From Rhipicephalus microplus (taxonomy: Eukaryota; Arthropoda; Arachnida; Ixodida; Ixodidae): a stretch of DNA of 64,000 bases. Position 1 is the stretch's first letter; the number at the start of each line of letters is the position of its first letter. Below are positions 20,561 through 31,303 of this stretch, piece by piece. The position numbers were made by a program, and so were the translations under genes. The notes beneath the pieces were generated by a model. It was not told where the DNA came from. It was given only the letters and a program-made list of their open reading frames with translations, and did no database searches. The stretch spans positions 462,001,376 through 462,065,375 of the forward strand of contig NC_134710.1 in NCBI RefSeq assembly GCF_043290135.1, read 5' to 3'.

Positions 20561-22400
20561 TCAGAGTGGGACACGCCATGATTAGGTCATTGTAGGCTTG
20601 GGGCCCGCCTGCAGCGTGGCAAGTTCGCCGAACGCGGAGCTCGAACCGGGCATGGATTTCGACGGTAGTGGACTCCGCGTAATTTTTGAGAGCATTTAGT
20701 GAATAATTGGTGGCTTTCATATAACTCTTCAGGGCGTTTATTGAGGTGTTCGAGTCTGCAATGGCTTGTTGCAGAGTGTTGAAACAGACTTCAAATTTCG
20801 CGTCTAGGGTCGTGACAGCCATAGATACTGCTTTAGACACTGCTGTAGCGATATCAGTTTTGGCATGAAGCGACGCGGTGGAGGCGTTTGCTTTGCGCTT
20901 ACCCGCGGGCTGCGATTCCGGCTGGGATGTGGAAGAGACCGCCTCCATTGGTTCCGTCGCGGCTGATTGCGCAAGGAATTTGTCTTGCTTTGCTTCTAAC
21001 GACTGGAGGTATTGTGGGAGGTTTCCAATCTGGGACATTAGTTGAGAGAGTTGAGACTGCTGCGAGGAAAGTTATGCCTCAAGTGAGGAGTTCTTCCTGA
21101 CCAACTCCCTCACCTGTGGAGCCTGCGACAACATCGGTGACGACTTGAACGACACTGGGGGCTCTTAGGCTCAAGCAAGCTTCTTAGGACCAGGCACGGA
21201 TGATGACTGTCACAATCCCTGGGACGAACCAGGGGAGTAGGAGAGAGGCGACGAGGATGAGTTGAGGTAGCTGGCGGAACAGGACCATGATCGGGACTTG
21301 GACCGGGACTTGGTGGAAGGGGCCTGTACCGGGACCTCGACCGGGACCGGCCACGGTTGCGGGGTCTCGAATGGTCGGTTTCTTGCTGCCGCTGCGGCAG
21401 GCCGAGAGGCCAGTACAACTTGTTTTTGGACGGTGAGTGACTGGTGCAAAGGATTGATGACTGCTGCGGTTGTGGCTCTTCGTCGGGTGCTTGCGCCAGT
21501 GCGTAGCCGGACGGGGTAGGCTTCCTAACGAAACGGTATTTGTAGTCCGAACCGTTCGCTGTTGGACCGCCCTTACAAGCAATGCAGCGGGCACGGCATG
21601 TCGGTTGGGTGTCCTGTGGGATCGGTGGGTGTTCCTCGTGGGTGTTCCTCGCCACAGCGTGCACAGCAGTTGCATTTTTGGATCAGGGCAAAGGTCAGTT
21701 CGATGACCCACCTTGCGGCAGTTAAAGCATGCTTCTACTTTTGGGTATAAGGGGTACAGGCGAAGGCAGACGCCGTGATACAAGATCTATCGTGGCAAAC
21801 AATCTCCAAGCATGGTGACGAGCACGTGGTTGGTCCGTCCCGTGCGATGGCCACCTATGGCAGGCATAGTTAGGTTGCTCTCTTGCAGTCTTTCAAGATT
21901 TCTGCACCAGTAAAGCTGTCACAGGCGTTGAACATGATGCCAAGAAATGCATCGTTGGGTGTTGTGGTGTAAACGTGAAATTCAATGGTCTGGACTCCGA
22001 CCTGAAGGGACATGATTCGAAGGTTGGCTTGTGCTTGGACGGATTCTCGCACACTAAGGGTAAAAGTGTTGTTCGTGGGGTGAACCCGCACTTTGTCGCG
22101 GGACGCTGGGGGCAGGTCCAGTAGCGACGCGGCCTTCAGCAGGGCTTCGTACAATTGCCGTGGCGGCAGCTTCGTAAGGTCGGCGGTAGTTTTTGGCCAT
22201 CCCACGATGTTGATGGCGTCAGGCGGCATCCTAGGTAGTCGACCGTGTCTTCGCTGGGATGGCGGGCGCAGTTTCAGGTCGTTACGTGGGGGCGTCGCTT
22301 GCTGGGTGCCGTTCAGGTGTGGCATTGCCTGGCGGAGCTCGAGGCGTCGCTTCTCCTGGGCGCGAAAACCAGGCGATGGCTGCCAACAGTCCTCCACCAT
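20550..22400 (-). pseudogene. LINE-B ORF1 (zinc knuckle, SR-rich, coiled coil), unit 1
   Basis: Starts at ATG 22,400. An N-terminal conserved region (PDAINIVG, LPPRQLYEALLKAASL, VRVHPTNNTFTLSV) is open to 21,870. There a one-base deletion (TTGCAGTC against TTGCAAGTC in other units) shifts the frame. Further on come a nonsense codon (~21,790, TGG to TAG), the CCHC knuckle CFNCRKVGHRTDLC (~21,735), a one-base insertion (~21,680), a 14-bp tandem duplication (~21,640), an Arg-Ser-rich stretch (~21,340) and a heptad-rich segment (21,038-20,600). It is the most damaged of the four copies. The protein would bind element RNA. Confidence 0.75.
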
Positions 22401-22500
22401 TCTTCTGCGGAAACCTTGGTTCCTTCAACCATGTTCTCCGTGTCGGGGGCGAAGGGGCTCGACAGGAACGCGGGGGGAAACGCTAAAACACTGGTAAAAA

Positions 22501-25482
22501 GCCGACGCGAAAGAAAATAATAAGTGGTTACTTATCATTTATTTTACAAACAAAACCCGTCCTTGAATGTTCGGTTAAATACATGAGAGTACGAACACTC
22601 GAACGTCACTGACGCGCGCGGATGCCAACTACGTTGACACCAGACACGGAATATGCTAGAATTACAGCAAAAAGATCGCGCACTCATGTATTTTCACTCG
22701 TCGAAAGTCATTGCAGGTGTAAGCAAACCACGAAAACAGCAAACGGAAACCGGGAAACAGGGCGCAACGGAGGGCGCAATAACGCGCGTCGTCGGAAGTC
22801 TTGAGCTTTTTTTCTACCAGCAAGACGTTTCATAAACATTCAAGTGACTTCCGTGTACATGCGGGCAGCATCGTAGTATACTTGCACATCCAATAACCAT
22901 CTTTAAGCCAACAAAATTCATTATATGCAGTACCTCAAAGTGTACGGTACACAGCTGTTTTTTTGTTTTTGTGTTTTTTTACGTTTCCACGCGCGGAGGC
23001 ACGCGGCACAGTCGAGTATCGATGGAAGTGTCATTATGGCGTAAAGTTCACCTGAAAAGACCATCAAACACCTTTAGCAGTGCAGTAAGAATGCGCAATC
23101 AGCAAATCATCACCTTTGATGAGTGATTACATCACCCACCACGTGCCTAACCACGCGCATGTAGCTTTAATAGGTGACTGATAAAATAGGGAAACGCAGG
23201 CCACTGTGGAATACGACGGCTTCCGGTTCGACACACCACGTGGGCTAGCAGCGGCACGCATGCACTTTTGTACCGTCCCGTTGAAAACAACACCTCTCCG
23301 TGCAATGTCAGCGCTTTAAAATTTGCGAAAGCCATGAACAGTAAGGAAACTTTTTATCGCACCAAAATGCTCTGCAATTCTTTTATGCTGCCCAGGGGTA
23401 CTGTCAGTCTTGCTAGCAGATCAGTCGATACAGAAGACAGTTTCATTGTAGGATACTATATTTTAGATAAAAAAATCGCAATTTTAAAGATCTCAGGGGA
23501 TGGTGTAGACTCTAGCAGTGTGTTAAGAGTTTGTTTCAAGATCGCCACTTCAACCGAAATCGTCGGTCGATAGGCATGAGGCACTGCATTTATGGAGCGC
23601 GTTGAGATATCTTTCTTTATAGTCTTCAGCGCACTATAAGATTCATTTCTTAGTCGAAGCCGGATGCTTATTGGGGCGCTCAACTTGTCAAGCTGCGTGG
23701 CAGGGCGGCAAATAAACAATGCAGTCAGACATAGACGGCGCCGAAGAATTGAAACCCTGCGCTTGCTTAACGCACTTCTTGCTTTGTGTGCCGTGCTGAC
23801 GCACAGTTTGACCAAGATAAATGCAAACGGACTTGTTGAGTGCTTCGTGTAAGCTTATTCTTGAGTGAAGTTTTCGCGTTTTTTGGGTCATACCTATGGA
23901 TGCAATGCTGGCGCTCATCTCATATGACAGATAGATTTCGCCCGCGTTCCCAAAATATCTTTGCTAGGCGCACCTGCACGGCAATTTATTTCTGGTACAA
24001 TCGCATCAAATAATGTGTAAGCTTTTTATTAGTTGCAATACACACGTGTTTGAGATGAAGTGGTCTTTGCACACTATGGATCCAACGTTCGGTACCCAAA
24101 GGCTACTTGTCGCTGCGGCTCTCTGCACAGCTGTGGCCCACCTCACTTTTTTGTTTTCCATTTCATTGGAATCGATACATGCGTTTGCCTTTCACGCTCG
24201 GGTTGAAGCAGGCAATGGCTGAACAAACGACCGTGGTTTAGCAGGACAAAGATAAACGGGCGACCGCGCGCGCGGATCATGAATAATTCTAGGCTTACGG
24301 CCAAACAGTTCGCCGTCGTCTACTCTTCTTGAACCGGAAGCTGGCAGCAGACGGTTCATCCCACAATCTCTCGCTCTTTTATTGGTCACCTATATGGGAA
24401 TTTCAACAGCCCCACTGACGTAGGGTACTGTTGAAAATGTCACTCAGATGTCCAGCTAAAACTAATTAGTAGAGAGTTTTAGTGCTGGGTACGCAACCTC
24501 TTAGGGCGCCGCGGGCTTGGGGGTGCACGGAATTGCATAACCGGAATGCCTTATACACTTGCACATTTATTCTTCAAAATGCTTGGAGGTTGTTTGTGGT
24601 GAGCATTCGTGTTGTACACTCAAAGGAGAAAAAAAAGGACTATGTTGTTGCTCTTTTCGAGTAGTCTCGTCTAGCAACGTATAGGACTTCCTTTAAAGAG
24701 ACGCCTTTAACTCTCTTTTAGGTGTTACGCTTCTCCGAAGAGTGTATAATACTTTCCTAACAGAGTTGACGCGCCTCTTAAAACCGAGTCATAAACCTAG
24801 CGAGCGAAATTTCTGCAAAAAAATCATATCAGTAATTTTGTTTCAGGAGCGCCCAACGAGAACGACCACCATCAAGCTAAATGTACTGTCGTGGAAAAAA
24901 TGGTACAGGTGGGCTTCGTTAAGTTTTGTGTTTACTTTGTTTTCCATCGCTACTTGGCATTTAAGCCGATATTAGGGGGTCTGTATCACCTGTTCTTCTT
25001 CTCTGCAATAAATCACCGCGTCCATGGAATTCATATGCGTCAAGCCGGTGATAATAAAAGGTTCTCAGGAACCCCCCCCCCCCCCCCCTCCGACAAGCCT
25101 TGTCAATTTTTTGTCCTTGTGAGCATTGCAATATGAGAGCGGATTGCCGTCACATTCGGCATACCCTTCTTTAGAGCGCACCCGCGACGAAATGGAGCAT
25201 GGAAAATAAACTGACTGCATAGATGAAGGAGTGACGATTGTTTTTTCAGAGTATAAAATAACTCTGTCACATGAAACAAACAAAAAGGTCGTCGTTTCAC
25301 ACAAATTGTAAATGTGGCTGCCATTTTTTCTTGAGAAAGTTTCCCATCGCCCGAGATCTATTTGTAGTCTCGCGCACACGAACCGCCAGGTTTGTCACCG
25401 GTGCCCACTTGGTCAGTCGGGAACGCAGCGGGCGTCTCCTTCACTGCAGGAGCTCCGGAAAGGTGTTGAGCTTCTGGAATGA
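22501..25482. other. Unit 1 flank, no gene recognised
   Basis: This is the DNA into which LINE-B presumably inserted. Minus-strand frames such as 23,147-23,335 recur in all units, but only because the copies are related. They show no motif, and their ends shift between copies. A homopolymer of 17 C lies at 25,072-25,088. Confidence 0.5.
25072..25088. repeat. Poly-C tract, unit 1 (17 C)
   Basis: Homologous tracts have 10 C (33,980-33,989), 12 C (42,627-42,638) and 16 C (63,317-63,332). They are length-variable and prone to sequencing and replication slippage. Confidence 0.9.
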
Positions 25483-25680
25483 CTAAGCCCCTGCTCCTTT
25501 GGGAAGTGCTTTTTGCTCACGAATCACGGCCTGCTTGAACAATTCCTCGTAGAATCTTCGCCGCTCGCGACACGTCCTTCCCATCGGGGGGTTGATCGTG
25601 ACCCTTTTGGCCGGGACGTAACCGGGAGCACCAAGCACGATATCCAGCTCCCAGTTTTTGGCAGCGTCAGTGCTCTTCAT
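25483..25680 (-). other. Conserved 65-codon frame, unit 1 copy
   Basis: ATG at 25,680, stop TAG at 25,485-25,483. The same frame is intact in all four units (34,382-34,579; 43,019-43,216; 63,712-63,909) with no indel or stop. Central residues VTINPP and RRRFYEEL and the C-terminal IREQKALP are constant. An acceptor-like CTCGTTTTCCTGATAG directly precedes the ATG on the minus strand, so it could be a terminal exon rather than a whole gene. It lies downstream, on the same strand, of the Myb/SANT-like fragment. I do not recognise the protein. Unit 1 differs at several residues (MKST, LGAPG, PPMG). Confidence 0.35.
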
Positions 25681-26120
25681 CTATCAGGAAAACGAGTGGT
25701 ACTGCAACAGCAAATCTGCACATCGAGCGCAGATTTGCGGCACGCATGAAAACGCGAGCTGCACGAAGGTCACTTGCATTCGTAGCGCCATAGATTCTTG
25801 ACACGTCAATATTTTAAAAATTATTTTTATGATGTGAATGTCAAATAAACATACACACGGTGTAAAGTGAATTACTTTCAATAAATCATTGATTAATAAT
25901 ACGACAGTTATAAACCGAACAGAGAAAACATTTTTTTCGTATGGGCCGCCGTTCACAGTTCGACTGAAGCCGATAATAATGACGCCAAGCAATCCAGACG
26001 ACTGGTCATAGAACAACGGCGTAACTTGTAACTCTGTGTAAACAACGTACACAAAGACGACTTTTAGTTATCGACGTCAATGTTTCCGACAGAGTTCATG
26101 TCTGAAGGCTCCGGGCAACC

Positions 26121-26335
26121 ACGTTTCTCAGCAACACCGCCGACAAGTTGCGAGTGATGGAGGGCCATTTCGAACCATCTCCAAAGGGTCAAGGGTCCGT
26201 GGCCAGCACCTGACGTATCAGAAAAATAACAACCTCGGGCGCGAAGTAAAACCTTCCGCTGCGCTGCTTCGCTGGAAGCGGCATCTTTGGAAGTGGCCGA
26301 TCTATGCTGTCCGAGATTTGGCACCTTTGTGCTTA
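26121..26335 (-). pseudogene. Myb/SANT-like domain fragment, unit 1 copy
   Basis: The minus-strand reading in the domain frame is FYFAPEVVIFLIRQVLA, a stop, then GDGSKWPSITRNLSAVLLRN. This is the start of a Myb/SANT-like DNA-binding domain with its conserved Trp. Relative to unit 2 it has an extra A that shifts the frame before the domain and an in-frame TGA within it. No ATG lies in frame upstream, so this would be an internal exon or a fragment. The domain is cut short after LLRNV. The family call is from memory of tick proteins with this motif. Confidence 0.45.
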
Positions 26336-26339
26336 GCAG

Positions 26340-27700
26340 TCGAGCTGGTGGCTCTGGCCAGCCTCGGCTTGGCTCGCCGTGAAAGTGGGTGATGTCACGG
26401 GTAACATGCTGCGCCAAAAGCGTCAGCATGTGCGCCCGGAGCAGCTTATGTCCGCTAGGAGGGAAGGGTTGGTATCGTTGTGTTTGGCCGCACGGACGCA
26501 CGGCCCCAGCGATCTAGCGACGCATGTTCGAGGGGTTTCGCGCATGTGGAATACCGGCGCCCTAACGTCCTGGTTACGCATGTCGCTTGGGTACCCCGCA
26601 CTTAAAACTCTTTTTTTTAGCAGTGCGCTCTCCATTAACAGGCAGGCAGTGTCCATGTCCGCTTGGAGCACGGAGCCTGACATGACCGCCACCAAAGATG
26701 CGCATGTTCGCTGGAACTCAACACTATAACAGCCGCGAGCTAAGCGAGTAGCTCAAACAACGCTACGCATTCATACAGACGGAGAGAGGAGCAGGCGGAG
26801 GCGTCGCGTTGGCGGCGTGGCGAGCGAGCTAAACCACCACGACGACGCCGAATGGCAAGCGTGCGATTCGACATGGCCTCCAGTAGAAAGGCGCTTCACG
26901 AGCGTGCTGTGAGTTCTTTAGGAATGCTAATTTTCTTTTTTTTTTGCCTCTACCTTGAAAAGGGGTTTAAGTGACTACACGAAGGGCACCACGGTGCTAT
27001 GAACCACTTTTGAATTTTTGTTTTAATAGGGTACTTCGTCAATTGATGCTATTCCTAGAATTGAATTTTCGGTAAGTTAGCAGTTTTTCAGCTTTCTTTT
27101 CTCTATTACAGCCTCGAACGTTACGGACATAATTCTATATTTTGAAATGGTATTTCATCATGTTTTCTAGGTTATAATTTTATCAATTTCTTTGAATACA
27201 TCCTCTTTTGCTTCGTTGGCCAGCTTATAGAGCATTTCTTCTATCAGACGCAGCGTTAAGGTGACGTGTAATGTCACGATTGCTTTTGCATTGATCCTGC
27301 TTTTTGCTATCACTCCTATTTTCACCTCCAACTATTTACCTTCAAAGTGGTAATGTAGGTACTTCGAGCAATATTATTATTCTACTAATGCACTGATATA
27401 ATAAACGATACTGCACCAACACGCACACGCACCTTGGCAATCGTAGTGTGTTTTCGAATGTGCGACTTGCTCACAAGCTACGCCTTTGAACGTGTGGCGT
27501 CAAAGGTTTTAAATTATTCACCAGTGGGCGCAAGGGCCGTGTCTTGACATATGCCTTCAGCAGTGATTGATTTCGCCACCACTGTGTTTAACTCGGGCAC
27601 AAGCGCACTAAATAAACCGACATCTAGACGATTTCTCGCCGGGACCTCACAGTGTGTACCTGCTTGGGTACCATCACAACTATAAATGCAAAATTTCTAG
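26340..27700. other. Unit 1 right flank, no gene recognised
   Basis: A GC-rich stretch (26,340-26,880) includes a tract, 26,472-26,730, that has no substitution relative to unit 2. AT-rich DNA follows to the unit end. No coding or RNA gene is supported. Confidence 0.45.
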
Positions 27701-28327
27701 TGGATGATGTGGTATTTCGGGTAGTTATCTTTCTTGTTTGGAAGAATATTGAAAATTGCATCGGCGCGCCACCTCTTGGAGGGGCGATTGGTTGTGAGAA
27801 GGCTAGGAATTCCCATGAATTTGTAGCTTATTCGGCGGCCATGCCAGCCTCCCACCAGCGAACCCAACAAGGGGACGCTGCGAGATGCGTAGGAGACGCA
27901 AGCGCCAGCCGTACATGGCCTCTATAACCTAATATATCTACTTAAGGTTGGATATCTACACCAGGTTAACCCTTGCCGCCGAGAATTGTGGAAGTAAAAA
28001 GAAGTGAGAAGAGGACAGGAAAGATTAAAAGTAGTAGAAAAGACGAAGATGGAAAGAGAGAAGGAGACAGGAAGAGGCGACTGCCAATTTCCCCTGGGTC
28101 AGTAAACCCAGGGGTGCAGTCTACATGAAACCGGGGCCAAAGGGGTGTGTTGCCTCTGCTGGAAGGCCTTAAAGGTCCAATCACCCAGCGTCAGCTCAAC
28201 CCCCAAGATCCCCTTTTCCACAAACACGGCAGAGCCACGCACGGCTAAGCGTGGGAGGGAGCTCCGTTAGCTCGGCTCCGTGGTGTCGCTACACACCAAA
28301 CGCATACTTGCGCTGGCGCCCCTGCGG
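27701..28327 (-). mobile_element. LINE-A 5' fragment, unit 2
   Basis: LINE-A 5' UTR plus the first ~38 codons of ORF1 (ATG at 27,816-27,814), cut off at the unit boundary. ORF1 here keeps TGG where unit 1 has TGA. A LINE lacking its 3' end is not a normal retrotransposition product, so the truncation comes from the segmental event. Confidence 0.85.
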
Positions 28328-28796
28328 GGTTCAAAAGGAAATCACATACATAGTTATACGTACGTTCACTCGGGTCAATGGCGGCAAGGTTTGAGGCGAT
28401 GGCTTCGTGTCGCACACAACGTAGACAACTTGGACGCACAGGGATCGAGCAAGTGTCGTAGTAGGTGCCACATTCTCTTGAAGCTAATCTGCCCGTCGAA
28501 ACTGTTACATAGGTGACCCCACTGCTGTCTCGCGAGGGCGGGGCTCTGGATCTCAATGTTGCGCGCTAGCGCTTCAACGCGGTGGCGTAATTTCTTGTTG
28601 TCACGCATCGGTGCCACCTGTGCATGAGGCCAGCGTGTGCGTCCCACATGGGAAGGAGGCGAGAGTTGGTAGTGGGCATGTCGGTGGTAGACTCCGTTTC
28701 ACGGGTTATGACTTGCACGTGATCTTGCAAAGAAGCGATTCATTCATGGATGTCGGTAATGGTGTCGGAGGGGTAATGGGAGCTGTGTGTTTTGGC

Positions 28797-29475
28797 TTAA
28801 TTCTTGCTCAGGCGCGTTTGTATTGTTTTTGTGAGGATGCTGTGGTCAGTGCCCACTAACAGGCCCGTGTTGTCCCAAGTAGCAGGCGTAACATTCTTGC
28901 ACAGTGTTAGGTCCGGCGTTGTGTCACGGCACACACTCTTGCCTATGCGTGTGGGTGGCTGCTGCAGATCGTTAAGTAGGGCAAGGCGAAGGTTTTGTAC
29001 TAACGACCATAGCTGTCTGCCTTTCGGATTCGTGTGCGTGTAGCCCCAACCGGGATGCCCTATGTTAATGTCGCCGAGCAAGAGCAGCTGCGCGTTTCCG
29101 ACGAGAGCAATCGTCAGAAGTTTGCCGCTTTTTCACAAGGTGACATGTATACACATTTAGGATGAAGAGGACTTGCCTGTGCGTTTGCGTGGTAGAATCT
29201 CTACGATGGTATGCTGAATGCCCGTTATTTCTAATTCTTTCTGTACAGCTATGAGGCTGCTGTGAACGAGCGTGCATGTGCGAGGGGAAGCATGCGTATT
29301 AAGCTGATGGTAGGCCACGTAAACGGGGAGGGTGGAGAGAGTAGACGTCTTTTGCGAGGCGATAACATCCGAGGCTGGTTCCGTAGCCTGTGTATCAGCT
29401 TGCAGTTAATGTACGAGCTGCTGAATTTTGCTCTGTTTCTTACAGTACCCTTATCTAGTTCCACTACCTTATAGT
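28797..29475 (-). pseudogene. LINE-B ORF2 endonuclease, unit 2
   Basis: Same domain as in unit 1. The open stretch 29,081-28,797 contains LGDINIGHPGWGYTH (Asn-Ile substitutions in the DFN motif), RDTTPDLTLC and GTDHSIL. The DFN to DIN change affects a normally invariant position. The N-terminal part lies in other frames. The linker and RT-block-3 fusion follows (28,740-28,340), with the same 42-bp deletion as unit 1. Confidence 0.75.
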
Positions 29476-29494
29476 CAGAGTGGGACACTCATGA

Positions 29495-31303
29495 TTAGGC
29501 CATTGCAGGCTTGGGGCACGCCTGCAGCGTGGCAAGTTCGCGGAACGTGGGCGGAAGGTCGCGGTGCTCTAGCCGGGCATGGATTTCGGCGGTAGAGGAC
29601 TCCGTGTAATTTTTGAGAGCATTCAGTGAAATATTGGTGGCTTTCATATAACTCTTCAGGGCATTTATTGAGGTGTTCGTGTCTGCAATGGCTTGTTCCA
29701 GAGTGTTGAAACGGACTTCGAATTTCGCGTCTAGGGTCGTGACAGCCATAGATACTGCTTTAGACACTGCTGTAGCGATATCAGTTTTGGCATGAAGCGA
29801 CGCGGTGGAGGTGTTTGCTTTGCGCTTACCCGCGGGCTGCGATTGCGGCTTGGATGGGGAAGAGACCGCCTCTATTGGTTTCGTCGCAGCTGATTGCGCA
29901 AGGGTTTTGTCTTGCTTTGCTTCATATGATAGGATGTATTGTGGGAGGTTTCCAATCTGGGACATTAGTTGAGAGAATTGAGACTGCTGCGAGGAAATTT
30001 ATGTCTTAAGTGAGGAGTTCTCCCTGACCAACTCCCTGACCTGAGGAGCCTGCGACAACATCGGTGACGCTTTGAACGACACTGGGGGCTCTTAGGCCCA
30101 AGCAAGCTTCTTGGGACCAGGCACAGATGATGACTGTCACAATCCCTGGGACGAACCAGGGGAGGAGGAGAGAGACGACGAGGATGAGTTCAGATAGCTA
30201 GCGGAACAGGACCATGATCGGGACTTGGACCTGCACTTGGAGCCAGTGGCCTGGACCGCGACCTCGACTGGGACCGGCCACGGTTGCGGGGTCTGGAATG
30301 GTCGGTTTGATGCTGCCGCTGCGGCTGGCCGAGAGGCCGGTTCGACTGCTCTTGGGACGGTGAGTGACTGGTGCAATGAATTGATGGCTGCTGCAGTTAA
30401 GGCTCTTCGTCGGGTGCTGGCGCCGGTGCGTAGCCGGACGGGGTAGGCTTCCTAACGAAACGGTATTTGTAGTTCGAATTTTTTTTGTGTGTGACCGCCC
30501 TTACATACAATGCAGCGGGCATGGCATGTCCATTGGGTGTCCTGTGGGACCGGAGGGTGTTCCTCACCACAATGTGCACAGCAGTTGCATTTTGGATCAG
30601 GGCAAACGTCAGTTCGATGACCCACCTTGCGGCAGTTAAAGCATGCTTCTTCTCTTGGGTATCAGGGGTAGAGGCGAAGGCTGACGCCGTGATACAAGAT
30701 CCATCGTGGCAAACAATCGCCAAGCATGGTGACGAGTACGTGGCTGGTCCGTCCCGTGCGACGGCCACCCACGACAGGCATAGTTAGGTTGCTCTCTTGC
30801 AAGTCTTTCTAGATTTCTGCACCAGTAAAGCTGCCGTAGGCGTTCAACATGATGCCAAGAAATGCATTGTCGGGTGTTATGGTGTAAACGTTAAATTCAT
30901 TGGTCTGGACTCCAATCTGCAAGGACATGATGCAAAGGTAGGCTTGTGCTTGGACGGATTCTCGCACACTAAGGGTAAAAGTGTTGTTTGTGGGGTGAAC
31001 CCGCACTTTGTTGCGGGACGCTGGGGGCCGGTCTGGTAGCGACGCGGCCTTCAGCAGAGCTTCGTACAATTGCCGTGGCGGCAGCTTCGTAAGGTCGACA
31101 GGAGTTTTTGGCCTTCCCACGATGTTGATGGCGTCAGGCAGTCGACCGTGTCTTCCCAGGGATGGCGGGCGCAGTTTCAGGTCGTTACGTGGGGGCGTCG
31201 CTTGCTGGGTGCCGTTCAGGTGCAGCGTTGCCTGGCGGAGCTCGAGGCGTCGCTTCTCCTGGGCGCGAAAACGAGGCGATGGCTGCCAACAGCCGTTCAC
31301 CAT
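29495..31303 (-). pseudogene. LINE-B ORF1, unit 2
   Basis: Starts at ATG 31,303. The frame is open to 30,809, where a Leu codon has become TAG (EI-stop-KDLQ). It continues in the same frame to another TGA near 30,665, shared with unit 3. The zinc knuckle is near 30,640, and the second Cys/His cluster keeps the ancestral form without the 14-bp duplication. A one-base change in the T-run near 30,485 shifts the frame of the Arg-Ser-rich part. The coiled-coil part is open 29,965-29,495. Confidence 0.75.

Larger units (their letters stand above)
11690..22500 (-). mobile_element. Outer LINE with RNase H (LINE-B), interrupted
   Basis: Read on the minus strand the pieces fall in the canonical order: ORF1 with zinc knuckles (22,400 to ~21,100), a coiled-coil stretch (21,040-20,600), endonuclease (~20,560-19,889), linker and RT start (19,830-19,434), then LINE-A (14,831-19,433), RT continuing (14,830 to ~13,960), an insert (~12,560-13,960), and RNase H with C-terminus (12,545-11,690). 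The reading resumes across LINE-A within one protein motif, from NYVCDFL on one side to FLSNRNVEIL on the other, with a 15-bp target duplication. That shows both halves are one element. Linker and RT are fused by an internal deletion that removes the first RT blocks. Presence of RNase H places it near the I/R1-type clades. Confidence 0.75.
18797..27700. repeat. Segmental tandem repeat, unit 1 (8,904 bp)
   Basis: The unit starts at TGGATGATGTGG within LINE-A ORF1 and ends at AAATTTCTAG. Contents left to right: LINE-A 5' end (18,797-19,433), LINE-B 5' half (19,434-22,500), flank without recognised genes (22,500-25,070), a C-tract (25,072-25,088), a 65-codon frame (25,483-25,680), a Myb/SANT-like fragment (26,121-26,335) and AT-rich DNA (26,880-27,700). 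This is the only tandem unit still joined to the rest of LINE-A on its left, so its left edge is the original arrangement. Confidence 0.92.

Noticed and set aside
21184..21783. Arg/Pro/Ser-rich minus-strand frame as an independent nuclear protein
   Set aside because: It is the frame-shifted continuation of LINE-B ORF1 beyond the zinc knuckle; in unit 3 the same region is in frame with the N-terminus.
23456..23815. 119-codon minus-strand frame in unit 1 as a protein gene
   Set aside because: The homologous regions of units 2, 3 and 4 are broken by indels and stops, and no domain is recognisable.
26379..26729. Plus-strand 116-codon frame (MKVGDVTGNML...) as a gene
   Set aside because: No motif, and copies in other units end elsewhere. 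It overlaps the conversion tract, so its persistence reflects shared sequence.
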